Under the pieces are notes generated by a model. That model was not told where the DNA came from. It searched no databases and worked only from the letters and a program-made list of their open reading frames with translations. Positions 48,224 through 59,303 of a stretch of 64,000 nucleotides of DNA are shown here, piece by piece. A program made the position numbers and the translations under genes. Origin of the DNA: Xiphydria camelus (lineage: Eukaryota; Arthropoda; Insecta; Hymenoptera; Xiphydriidae). The stretch lies in NCBI GenBank assembly GCA_963678675.1, contig OY783194.1, positions 36,806,278-36,870,277 of the forward strand, in the 5' to 3' direction. Every line of letters begins with the position of its first letter. Positions within the stretch are counted from its first letter, which is position 1.

Positions 48224-50272
48224 TATGAAACAAGATAACGCGCGCGGAGGTACGTTCGGGCGTCCACATTCACGAGCCAAGAGCACCGTCGCGCGCTTGC
48301 ACTCATTGCTCACGTATTTTCTTCGTTGCAGCTGCAGCTGGACATGATGCCCAGACGAGTAACGGAAGCCAGTCGTCACTGCAACAACAGAGCAACGGGG
48401 GAACGTGGCTGGGAGGAACAGGAGAAATCGTGGGCACACCAATCGTCATTAACGGGTGGGAAGGCCGGGCGCACTTGCGGCAAAGCCGGCTTGGAGGTCT
48501 GGGGGATGACGAAGACGGGGGTGGAGGGGGCGGAGGGCTGGAGGGGACGGACCCAGAGGAGAACAACCCTGTTCACCTCAAGAGACGGGTGGGACTCGTC
48601 AGTGGGGTGGCTCTAATTGTTGGCACCATGATCGGTTCGGGAATCTTCGTCTCGCCGTCTGGTCTCCTCGTGAGAACCGGCAGCATAGGAGTCAGCTTCC
48701 TAGTTTGGATCGCCTGTGGGGTGCTCAGCCTCTTCGGAGCGCTGGCGTACGCCGAGCTGGGCACCATGAACACCAGCAGCGGGGCGGAGTATGCCTACTT
48801 CATGGACGCTTTTGGCGCACCACCGGCGTTCCTCTTCTCCTGGGTATCCACGCTGGTGTTAAAACCGTCGCAAATGGCGATAATTTGCCTGTCTTTCGCA
48901 CGGTACACCGTCGAGGCCTTCGTGACCGAGTGCGATCCTCCGGAGGAGGTGGTCAAACTAGTAGCGGTACTGGCCATCGTGCTCATCCTACTGGTGAACT
49001 GTTACAGCGTGAATCTGGCGACAGGCGTGCAGAACGCGTTTACCGCGGCAAAACTGATCGCCATACTGGTGGTCATTGCAGGTGGCTCGTACAAATTGAT
49101 ACAGGGAAACACGCAGCACCTTCAAGGTGCCTTCGACAATATTGACGGTGGAACAGTCAATATGGGCAGATTGGCCACTGCTTTTTATACCGGTCTATGG
49201 GCATACGACGGGTGGAACAACTTGAATTACGTCACGGAGGAGATAAAAGATCCTTCGAGGAATTTGCCGAGGTCCATCATGATTGCCATCCCCCTCGTCA
49301 CCCTTTGCTACGCTCTTATCAACGTTTCGTACTTGGCGGCCATGTCACCTTCGGAGATGATCGAGAGCGAGGCCGTGGCCGTGGTAAGATAAATGGTCGT
49401 TCTCTTCGTGATGCGTGATAGGGCGGTTGGTGTGTGAGATTTAGAAAATAAATCGTCAAGATGACTGATCATCGTTTCGCCATAGACCTTCGGTAATCGA
49501 ATACTGGGAATCATGGCATGGCTCATGCCCTTGTCCGTGGCAGTCAGCACCTTCGGCTCGGCGAATGGTACTTTATTCGTGGCGGGTCGTCTTTGCTTTG
49601 CCGCCTCCAGAGAGGGACATCTTCTGGATTGCCTGAGCTACGTTCACGTGAGACGTTTCACTCCCGCTCCGGGTCTGATCTTCCATTCCCTCGTGGCAGG
49701 TACGACTCGGATATACGTTTCACGGCCTCGAAAACTACGGGGACGGTCGATTTCACGATTGACTTTTAACACGTTCAGGCGCAATGGTACTCTCCGGCAG
49801 CATAGATTCGCTGATCGATTTCTTCTCCTTCACCGCTTGGATATTTTACGGCGGCGCCATGGTCGCTCTATTGGTCATGCGAAGGACCAGACCCAATCAT
49901 CCCCGTTCCTACAGATGTCCACTGGTGATACCGATACTCGTACTCATTATTTCTGCGTACCTGATAGTGGCTCCGATCATTGACAAGCCGCAAATCGAGT
50001 ATTTGTACGCCGCTGCATTCATAGCGGCGGGCACGCTCGTTTACCTCCCATTCGTTAAATACGGATATGTACCCAAATTTATGGGTAAGTGGATACAACC
50101 TCTCCTCTGATTGTAATCTGCACATTTTTAAGAAAATTTCCTACATAATATATCAACGCAGTTGTTTTTTTTTTTTTTTTTTTTAAATATATATCGCCGT
50201 TTTTCAGAGGGATTCAACGCGTTGCTCCAATTGTTACTGGAGGTAGCGCCAACCGCGGCGGCCTTCGACTGA
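48224..50272 (+). CDS. SLC7-type amino-acid transporter light chain, b(0,+)-like
   Basis: A 12-helix plasma-membrane amino-acid exchanger of the heterodimeric (LAT/b0,+) family. Five exons: 48224-48248, 48332-49383, 49486-49699, 49779-50084 and 50208-50272; 553 residues in frame. The first exon encodes only MKQDNARG plus one base and ends in a strong GTACGT donor. It is the one upstream ATG whose phase fits exon 2. An N-terminal tail of about 90 residues, rich in Gln and then Gly, precedes helix 1 (GTMIGSGIFVSPSG near 107-120). KPSQMAIICLSFARY fits the b(0,+) branch better than LAT1. C209 (TECDPP) matches the loop cysteine that bonds the heavy chain in this family. The start depends on the 25-base exon. 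AATAAA lies at 50520. The gene is convergent with the DUF4602 gene. Confidence 0.88.
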
Positions 50273-50610
50273 TACTCGATCGGCGGACAGTTCTTTACAC
50301 GCCGAATCATTCCACTGTGGCGTTGGGAACCGCGAGGCCCTACTTATCTTATAATTGTTCGAGGGCGTTTAAGAGTCATCGTTGACATTATAAGGCCGGC
50401 TGGTAGGAATTCAGGAAATACAAAAAAAATCTAATTTTATTACTCGTTGTTCTTCGTACGGTATGCAAATATACAGAGAATGTGTTATATTGCTAGCGAT
50501 AGACAATTCATGTTGTAACAATAAAAATTAACAGAGGGAGAAAACAAAGAATATTTAATACCACCGTTCTTTATGACATAAAGAGATACATATTATGTAT
50601 AGTCATTGTG

Positions 50611-51123
50611 CTATTTTGCAGGAATAGCACCTTTCTGAACTTTCCCATAAAGCCCTAAAATACCTTCTTGTTTCTTTATGTTAGACTTCCTGGTCTTGTG
50701 CTTCGTTAAACTCTTACGGAATCCGGATACGTGTTCCTCCTTCTTTGTTCGTTTCTTCTGTTGCAACCTTTCCATCTTCAGTTCCTTATAATTTCTCTTC
50801 CTGTTTCGAGGTGGTTTCGCACCCAATTTAATGGCCAGTGCCATTTTTGCTTCTTCGGCTCGAGGTTTTTCAAAACCAGACATTCCAAATTTGATGACAT
50901 CATATCTGATTCTCTTCATTTCTAATTCCTGCTCTCGTCGTGGATCGATTTTTGAATTTGTTTTGACACCGGACGACGCATTCGGCGATTTCAATTTCTC
51001 GTCCACACTCGACATCTGTTTAAGTTTCGACTTCTTTTTAGGAGCTTCGTAAGTTACAGAAATAAAGTTTTTAATCGCATCTCCTTTCATCGTTGCACTG
51101 CGCGTTGGTATGAAATCCTCCAT
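50611..51123 (-). CDS. C1orf131-like nucleolar protein (DUF4602)
   Basis: A single-exon gene of 170 residues. The body is basic and lysine-rich. The conserved core RYDVIKFGMSGFEKPRAEEA then AIKLGAKPPRNRKRNYKEL (about 83-125) matches the DUF4602 family, whose human member C1orf131 is a component of the small-subunit processome in the nucleolus. The tail (TRKSNIKKQEGILGLYGKV) also fits. The role in 18S rRNA maturation is inferred from the family. The start is the first ATG and faces the Rrp4 start about 500 bases away, an apparent bidirectional promoter that holds a MITE. Confidence 0.82.
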   Translation of the reverse strand: MEDFIPTRSATMKGDAIKNFISVTYEAPKKKSKLKQMSSVDEKLKSPNASSGVKTNSKIDPRREQELEMKRIRYDVIKFGMSGFEKPRAEEAKMALAIKLGAKPPRNRKRNYKELKMERLQQKKRTKKEEHVSGFRKSLTKHKTRKSNIKKQEGILGLYGKVQKGAIPAK

Positions 51124-51246
51124 ACTGCTTCCAGTAGAATTTTCTTTATAACTTTTTAGTAGTAAAACTACCTACAATAAGTAGATATTTAGCAGTAGAC
51201 ACTTCAGATTAATGAATGTTTAGGTTAGGTCAGCTCGGTTGGTAAA

Positions 51247-51412
51247 GGCCATCACACACACAATTCCGTAAGGCGTAAGCGTAAGCGAATAGACCAATCA
51301 GATCAAGTATTCCGTTGTGGTGGGGTTATGGACAACGGAATACTTGATCCTGATTGGTTTATTCGCTTACGCTTACGTCTTACGGCCTTACGGAATTTTG
51401 TGTGTGATGGCC
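51247..51412. mobile_element. Foldback MITE in a divergent promoter
   Basis: GGCCATCACACACACAATTC at the left is inverted at the right end (about 51393-51412) with small changes. The arms of about 70 bases share GTAAGCGTAAGCGAATA-like and CAAGTATTCCGTTGT blocks. It lies between the start codons of the DUF4602 gene (51123, minus) and Rrp4 (51627, plus). Confidence 0.82.
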
Positions 51413-51626
51413 ATAAGTACTGCCCCAGTAGGCCTACCTATACGTACCTATATACGCCTACCTACACCTGCGAGCTGCTGCGAGCGTGGCGTGATCTCGG
51501 ATATAACCTTTGTGTTTACAAAATGCACAAACTTTAGACGCTTTAGACATATGTACCTATAGGTGTATAGGTATACGTTCATTTTGCAAGTTACCTCGCA
51601 TATTGTAAATTAAAAGAAATTGTACA

Positions 51627-52737
51627 ATGGATGAAGAGAAGGAAGAGAAGCCCATTATCGTACGTTTGGCAGTTCAACGCGTAGACATGAATTTAGCTAA
51701 TGCCGAAAACATTGTCCCAAGATTTTATACTCCAGGAGAAGAGATTACGAGTCAACCCGGTTTTATGAGGTATCCTTGTGATGTTACCACATGCTTCTAA
51801 TGTATTTCACGTATATATTTTATGCATATTATACTTATTAATGCCTTAATCTATCGGTTTTCTGCTGCGCAGAGGTCACGGTACATATGTGGACGAACAC
51901 GAGACGTTACGAGCTTCGATCGCTGGAGTTTTTGAGAAAGTTAACAGATTGATATCAGTCAGACCCGTCAAAGCACGTTACCAAGGAGAGATCGGAGATG
52001 TGGTAGTAGGAAGAATCACGGAACTTCAGCAGAAGCGCTGGAAAGTGGATACAAACTCTAAACTCGATTCTGTACTCCTTCTTTCGAGTATCAATCTTCC
52101 TGGAGGAGAACTGGTAAGAGAGTCATTCTGGATTGCTAATCACGTCTTCATTTTTTGCCTATATCGAAGCATCAGAGTTTTGAAGTAAAATTGGCCCGGA
52201 AAAAGCATGAATTTTTTTCCTCAGAGAAGAAGATCCGCGGAAGATGAGCAGACTATGCGCCGCTACTTACGAGAGGGAGATTTAATTTGTGCGGAAGTTC
52301 AGAGCACTTTTGCAGACGGCTCGCTTTCGTTGCACACGCGCGTTCTGAAATATGGAAAACTCTCGCAAGGAATCGTCCTCAAAGTCTCACCTGCGCTCAT
52401 AAAACGGAAAAAGACGCATTTTCACAATCTGGCTAACGGTGCCAGTTTAATATTGGGAAATAACGGATTGGTGTGGATCGGCGCTAGTACGCAGGACGTG
52501 GACCGTTCTGAGGGTGGATTCACGCAGGACTTGTCGCGGGTTCCGCAATGGAGCAGAGAAGTTTGCGTGCGATTACGAAACTGTATTCTGTGCTTGGCAC
52601 AATGTAACATACTTTTGACAGACACGTCCGTCACCTATGCGTACGACGAATCTACGAAATACACGGCGAGCGAGTTGCTGCATCCCGAACCTATGGTCGA
52701 TATTGCGTTATTGACACAACAGCGGCTGAATCAGTAA
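51627..52737 (+). CDS. Rrp4: Exosome complex subunit Rrp4 (EXOSC2)
   Basis: An RNA-binding cap subunit of the 3'-5' RNA exosome in nucleus and cytoplasm. Three exons: 51627-51769, 51873-52113 and 52225-52737, giving 298 residues, close to the human length. The N-terminal segment carries NIVPRFYTPGEEI and RGHGTYVDE. The S1 domain (about 80-160) contains YQGEIGDVVVGRITELQQKRWKVDTNS. The KH-type region (about 165-235) contains HNLANGASLILGNNGLVWIG, which has the GxNG signature expected of Rrp4. All splice joins keep frame. AATAAA at 52862-52867 is the likely polyadenylation signal. The gene is divergent from the DUF4602 gene and about 350 bases ahead of the nicotinamidase. Confidence 0.93.
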
Positions 52738-53087
52738 TTCAAATTGATCATACTTTCCGAGAAAGTGCCGCTCGGACGATCAACCACCGCGATCATTTGG
52801 AATGTAGTATTATAATTTAGTAAACAAGAGTCCAATTGCACTTTGTTTACATATTTCATATAATAAAACGCTCGTCCTCTAAGTATGAACAACTTTGAAA
52901 TACCGCATACGACCTTGTCATATACGTAATGCTGCTGGAAGCACACCTGCGCCTGGATATGTAAGCTATCGCGAATACGTCAGGCATTGTAATACCCCTT
53001 TAGAGAAGCACAAAAGGTTATAAGCGAAACGACGTGTGATATTGATTAAACAAATGGCCTGGATACGAGGAATCGCAGTTAAGAGCG

Positions 53088-54038
53088 ATGGATGCGTGTT
53101 TTACTGCTTTCGATAAAGATGGAGACGGGTTTTTATCTGTTTCGGAGTTTGAGCTCATTTGCCGCGCTCTTTTTCGCAATGACCGAGGTAAAATCTATGG
53201 ACTCGAAGAGGATCAACTCAAGGAAATCTATGCCATTTTTGATACAAAGGGAGATGGATCGATCGACAGAGAAGAGTTTGAGGTGCGTTTGTGGAAACAA
53301 ATATCACTGATGAATTTTGGAAGTATACGTTGTGCATGACTGATTTCATTTTTATTTGAAATAATTGGTAATGCGCTATGCAATGCTGATATTTAGGTGT
53401 GCTGGAATCGTTGGATCAAAGTCTGCACCAGGCCGAGGAGCGCTTTCCTCGTTGTGGACGTACAAAATGACTTCATATCCGGATCATTGAATATCAAGCA
53501 ATGCGCAGCGCAACACGATGGTTCGGAAGTTATTGAACCGATCAACCGTTTGTTGGAATCTGTTCCATTCGACGCCATATTCTACTCTCTCGACTGGCAC
53601 CCTGTAGATCACGTTTCGTTCATTGATAATTTACACCTTAGGTAAGCTTCCCCCCCACTATCTCCATGATATACAGCGATTTCATGTGAGTGCGTCTATT
53701 GATGCAAGAGTGTATAAATAAACGTATCTTCAGCTCTCCTAGATTTTACGATTTTTATTAGCGTTTGCGAGAGTTCTTCAAGTGGTTTGAACTGTGCCTC
53801 GGCAAATGATAATAGATTGTTTTTCAAATTCCCGCGATCTGCTTCCACGTATTGTTCAAGACCCGTTTTCCAAGATTTTGTATGCGCGAGGAATTAATCG
53901 GACAAATGAAGGACATAACGAACAGTAGCTCGGATCGTAATTAAGCCCCACGTTTTCTCTCAAACAGCAAGCGAAGTATATGCTTGAATTTCGAAACACT
54001 CGAAAGTTGTGATGAGTTACCTACTTTGAAATAGGAAC

Positions 54039-54081
<43 letters not shown>

Positions 54082-54661
54082 GTTCACTAGAGAGGTGGAT
54101 GCATCGAGTGGAATACCGAAGGAAGCAGCCCGAGTATACGATACCGTGACATTTAAAGGACCGCCGCTATTGAAACAGCGTTTATGGCCACGTCACTGCG
54201 TTCAGGATTCCTGGGGGGCTGAGCTACATAAAAACTTAAAGGTCCTTGATAATGCGGTCAAGATATACAAGGGTACTAATCCCGAAGTAGACTCGTACTC
54301 GGTTTTTTGGGACAATAAAAAATTAACGGAAACCACGTTGTCGTCGCAGCTTCAAGTGAAAGGCGCGACGGATATTTATATCTGCGGATTGGCCTATGAC
54401 GTTTGCGTAGGTGCTACCGCGGTGGATGCACTCGCGAGCGGTTATCGTACAATTCTGATCGATGATTGCAGTCGCGGCGTAGATCTCGTAGATATTGAGA
54501 AAACCAAGGCAACGGTGATAGCTAACAACGGCGTTATTGTAAATTCGAGTCAAGTGAAGGCCATGGTGGAAGGAAGAGACCGCAGGCCAGAACTCGGCTA
54601 TAAACTCGCTCTCGAGATCAAGCAGATGCTGTCGTGTTACACCGATGAAGATGGCAAATAA
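53088..54661 (+). CDS. Naam: Nicotinamidase with N-terminal EF-hands
   Basis: Hydrolyses nicotinamide to nicotinate in the NAD salvage route used by insects, which lack the mammalian NAMPT step. Three exons: 53088-53282, 53397-53641 and 54091-54661; 336 residues. Two EF-hand loops come first: D9-D20 (DKDGDGFLSVSE) is complete, while the second (52-63, DTKGDGSIDREE) has K at the third loop position. The isochorismatase-like domain follows with catalytic D86 (VVDVQNDF), metal ligands D131, H133 and H182 expected from the family, K207 (YKGTNPEVDSYS) and nucleophile C252 (YDVCVGAT). The EF-hand fusion matches Drosophila Naam. The acceptor of intron 2 uses a TC microsatellite as its pyrimidine tract. 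Confidence 0.92.
54042..54078 (+). repeat. TC microsatellite serving as pyrimidine tract
   Basis: An uninterrupted (CT)n run ending 12 bases before exon 3 of the nicotinamidase. It is the only long pyrimidine stretch before the TTCACTAG acceptor. Confidence 0.85.
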
Positions 54662-55408
54662 TTTAGTCGTATTTTGAGAAATCTCTGGATCCTCGAGTAC
54701 GAGACTAGAGTCAATTAAATCGTTCACTTTGTGAATGTTGCTTTTATATTGTCCCTTCGTATTTCAATGGGAGATTATAATCGTTATCTTTGTTATTTTG
54801 CGCATATGGTATATTATGTGTGTGCAGTATTTGATAATGATGTGCACTTATGCGTAAGTACAAACATGTAGCTATCTTATAACTTGCGCACATTCTTTTT
54901 TCCAAGAGTTAGATATTCCTGATTCACGGCATGCATCAAGTTGAAGTTGCTTTAAATTATTTTGATTTTTATGCCAAATTAACAGAAATCGTTTGTTGTA
55001 AGTGTTATTGCAAATGATACATCAAATTCAGATCATTCTATGATCAAAATACCACATAAGGTAGCAAATATTAGGTGCAGTACAACTATACGATACCTAT
55101 AGGTATACCTGTTGGTTTCCTTCTGGCTGGCTAATAGTAAATACCTACTTGTGTGTATGGGATGAGCGTAGATGTGTTAAATATTGAACTGAATAAATAA
55201 AGAAAAGAACATTTGCTTTTACTGCTGAAATGGCAGCATCTCCTTGTCCCCTGGTCACTATTCATTTGAAAAATTGCGTACGTATATCTATGTACCACAA
55301 AATGTATGTACCTATGTACGTATGGGCATGGATACACACACATATACATACCGTACGTTTTTGGGTGTATGGCAGTGTATGGGGTCTATATACCTATTTA
55401 GGGGTGCG
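54662..55408. other. Spacer between nicotinamidase and IntS4
   Basis: The 3' UTR of the nicotinamidase, then AT-rich DNA with TATAGGTATA words near 55095 and several GTATG/CATAC runs near 55290-55350. No gene recognised. Confidence 0.5.
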
Positions 55409-55437
55409 ATCAGCTGATTGTCACACCAGTGTGACCG
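55409..55437 (+). promoter_or_regulatory. IntS4 core promoter: E-box motif and Motif 1
   Basis: ATCAGCTGAT (55409-55418) fits the Drosophila core-promoter E-box consensus AWCAGCTGWT (Ohler motif 5). CGGTCACACTGG on the minus strand (55426-55437) fits Ohler motif 1, bound by M1BP at housekeeping genes. Both stand 65-93 bases before the IntS4 start codon. GTCACAC and GTGTGAC around 55420-55435 also make a near-palindrome. Function is inferred from the motifs and their position. Confidence 0.6.
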
Positions 55438-55501
55438 CGGTGTATCGCGGAGCGTAAGAAAAAGTGGATATGTCGTAGAACTTGATGAAATTTCTAGGAA
55501 A

Positions 55502-58500
55502 ATGGCTGCCTTAATGAAAAAACGAGTATTAGCCGAATTTAGTCAGAGCCAGGTAAGTTAGTAATTAATTGTATACCTTTAACAATTTATTCATTACGGA
55601 GAGTTATGAGTATTTTTCTGCAGCAAGAGGTTAGACCAATAAATTCAGAGTGCCCCAATTTTGTAATGTAGTATCGTTCATGACTCCCCAGAATTACATT
55701 ATTATTTATAAACGCGTAAATAACAAATATCTTTTACCCTGAAGGTGATAATAAATGAGCCACCGGTTAAAAGATTGCGAACACTAAGGCTCTCGGCTGC
55801 TAGTAGCAGCAAGAATGGAACTGTGGAAGGCAGCTCTGCTTTGGCTTACGTTGAATTACTAGAAAAATGTAAAGCAGGCAACGATGCTCTACAATTGTTG
55901 CTTCGAATATCCGACTCCTTGCCTCAAATGCAACCTGATGACGTTCCTTCGGCGGTTATACGATTAGTGGAGAGATATTCCACGGAACAAGAGGCCGCCG
56001 TACGGGCTAAAATTCTTTGGGTGCTTGCTGAACTAGGAGAGGTAACCGTAGACGGTACGGAGAAAGCGCGGATCGTAAGCGAAACTGCGAACCTTTTAAA
56101 AAATGAAGAATCTCACAGAGTAAAGAGTCAAGGCTTGGCGACGCTTTTGAAATTGGGAGATTTTCACAGGTATCAAGTACAGAACGAATCGAATCAATTC
56201 GTTCGATGATCATTGATGTCACGAAATATTGCTTTTTTTTTTTATCACGCTAGGACCGTCGCTTTGAACACTGCCCGCGAGCATCTTCCCGACACTTGGC
56301 ATGGCGTGCAAACGCGATGTCTCTCTATAATTGGTCGTTATTTATCCGCAAACACAGCCGACGCGACCTTAGCGCTCGTAGGTAATTACGCTAGATCGCA
56401 GGACCCGCGAGTACGAGCGCAAGCTTTCGAGACAATGGCCGAACTTCATTCTCACAGAGGTTGTCGATTGCCGGCGAGCTTCTTTTCCGAAGCTTGCGAG
56501 GTGTTGCGTGACGACTACGAGATCGTTCGTCGAGCTGTGCTCAAGCTCATCTGGCACCTGGGCAACGAATATCCTGACAAGTATTACCTTTATTCAGACT
56601 TTTTATATGAAATACGAGAGAAGAACCTTTGGAGTCTGAAGCACGCTGAAATCACATTGCGTTCGTATAATTTCAGTATGATCGTCAGTGGGGATGGCGA
56701 GGAATTACGTATGACTGATTGTGCCTTCTCGCGAATATGCGGATTGATGGGTGACTTGTCGCCACGCGTCAGAGCGGCGGCTATGTCTCTTTTAGGGTCG
56801 ATGAAGGGGGTTTCGCGGCGTTACATAGAACAAGCTTTAGATAAAAAGCAGAAAAGAGTAGAAGATGAAGCCTCGGAGGTCGAAGAGAGGAGTGGATCCT
56901 GTGGCGCGTTCATTCATGGCCTGGAGGATGAATTCTTAGAAGTAGGATCACAGTGTTGTCATCCTTAATATTCGAATCAGGGCAGTGGGCACTGATCTGC
57001 TGATGCAACCGGGATGTCAATTTATTCTTTTTAGGTCCGTACAGCTGCAGTCGAGGCTCTTTGTACACTGTCGTTGGCACAACCCAGTATAGCTCGCATC
57101 TCTCTAGACTTCATGGTTGACATGTTTAACGACGAGATTCAGGATGTTCGACTGAGAGCTATCGAGTCTCTGCGAAAAATGTCTGCCAGCGTTACGCTCA
57201 GAGAGGATCAACTTGAAACTATTTTAGGAGCGTTGGAAGATTTTTCTGGAGAAGTGCGAGAAGGGTTGCACGCGACTCTCGCGGCTAGCCGCTTGGCGAC
57301 TCGAAACTGTCTTCACATGTGTGTCAATCGCCTCATAGACAATCTAACGCGTTATCCCCAAGATAAAGAAAGTATTAGAAGCTGCTTGGCAGCTTTGGGT
57401 GCTTCACATGCTTACCTCACCTTACCTCTAGTGCCTCAGCTCCTTGGGCGACATCCTTTCTTCGACACGCCCGAACCGGACGTTGACGAGCCTTCGTGTA
57501 TCCTTTTACGAATCAATCGAGACACACGCACACACGCACGTGCGCGAATATTGCTGTGTGTGTATACTCATGCTAATATCCGTACTTAATATCCTTAATT
57601 AAACTCAACAGATGCGAGTGTATTGGTTTTGATATTTAATGCGGCACTGCATTGTCCCAGTATGCATGCACTTTTTACAGAGCACGCGGCAAAGCACTAT
57701 CACTATTTGCGCGACACCATGCCTCATTTGGTGCCTCGACTGAGACCGACCCTTACACACGGCTCCGGTCTCGACAAGGAGAATACCGAAGATGAAGAAG
57801 ACAGGGACCGAAGAGGCAGAGTATTCCTTGAAGGAATGGTTACCGGTGTCGAAAGTGCCAGACCAGGCGGCAGAGTTCACACGCAACTGCTCGAAGCGGC
57901 GGCAGTGGATCTCGACAGATTGGCAGAAATGGATTCGCGGATGGAAGGTGCCGCGGGCTTTACCGCGTTGTACATTCGGTGCTTGCTTCTGCTGCGGACT
58001 GTTCTTAAGGAACTTTCGAACTCTTCGACGAACTCCGTGTCCAGGAACAATATGCAGAGTGCCACTAGCAATTTCTCCCTACTTCTTCAGCACGCTCAGA
58101 AGTACGTCACCCCAAATAGAAATATTAGATCCATATTCTCTCTGTCGATTTCTTATTGTAATGAGAATCTGGCATATCTGTCTCCAGGTTGCAAAGAATA
58201 TTTACGGGTTTGGGGGAGAAGGAAATAGCATTAGCCAATGACGTTTGGCTCAAGGCACTGGCAGTGGAATTAATTCGAGTAACCAGAAGCGCCACGGGAA
58301 GCGCGTTGCCACTCGCTCGTCACTTTTTATCGGAAGCCGACGTACTCCCCCAGGATTCTACGATGTTGCCACCGTTTTCGAGAGCTCTCGTCGTTCAAAT
58401 ATCGACTCTCGGTGAAGCGAAGCCTGGAACCTTGACTCGGCTCCTGCTGCCGCTGCTATTGGCTTCTCCGCCTCAGGGGGAAGAGCGACTCCCGAGACCG

Positions 58501-58926
58501 TCCGCTTCTACGCGCCTCTGTCGGGCGATCATCGAAGAGCCAAGAGGCGATGCGGACGCTGCTTTGAAGTTTACCGGTGGTTTGTTGTTGGGCATTCCGC
58601 TGACAGCAAAGATACTGAATCTTCGAGACTGCGGTACCTTGCGCGTCAAACTGAGACACCCCGATCAGCAGGTGCAGCTGTTACTACCGCGACAGTCCGA
58701 TTTGCGTTTACAATGTACGGAACACAATGATTATAGGCTGAGAACTACGGTTCTCCTATCTCATCAAGTATGGATGGAAGCTTGCAACGTGGAGATCTCT
58801 CTGGCACTTCTCGTCCCTTCGACTACGGTCTGCACCCATGCTCCTCTCGGGGATCCATGTGTCATTGACCTTTGTAAACCGGTCAAGGTGTCCATTGCAC
58901 CAAAACCAATTAAAAGAGGCATATAG
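55502..58926 (+). CDS. IntS4: Integrator complex subunit 4
   Basis: A HEAT-repeat subunit of the Integrator cleavage module (with IntS9/IntS11), for snRNA 3' ends and attenuation of nascent mRNA. Six exons: 55502-55552, 55745-56169, 56254-56941, 57035-57495, 57619-58101 and 58188-58926; 948 residues, near the human 963. The N-terminus MAALMKKRVLAEF, the block CGAFIHGLEDEFLEV joined to RTAAVEALCTL, then MVDMFNDEIQDVRLRAIESL, PLVPQLLGRHPFFDTPEPD, LVLIFNAALHCP and the C-terminal CKPVKVSIAPKP all match IntS4 in order. The exon 4/5 join is uncertain: I used TTC|GTGTAT to GCGAG|TGT because it alone keeps VLVLIFN in frame with little change. Other GT donors exist up to about 57590. Confidence 0.92.
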
Positions 58927-59303
58927 CATAGGCTTTGCAATATGTTATATCAACAATATTACACCGGTCTCTCATACATTTGTATATTATGAAAATGTAT
59001 GTATAATATTAAGAGCGAGCTACTCACTTGCACGTATCATACAATACTCCCGACAATATAAAAATTGCCCTCCTCTTAAAATATAGATGAAGTGAGAAAT
59101 TATTTTTACACAGCAGAGAGAGAGAGAGAGAGAATAATTCAAGCACTCTCGTTGTTACTTTATGGGAAAAAACGTTTTAACAGACTTCATTGAACATTTC
59201 ACATCAGCATACGGTAAGTCTCAATTATTTAATTCTAGACGGTATGAAAATAATTTGTAACGATAAAATTCGACAACGAATTATTTACACGTTTGTCACA
59301 GGA
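58927..59303. other. Convergent spacer, IntS4 and Nup214 3' ends
   Basis: 377 bases separate the two stop codons. A short (GA)n run lies at about 59116-59131. Both 3' UTRs must share this space. Confidence 0.6.
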
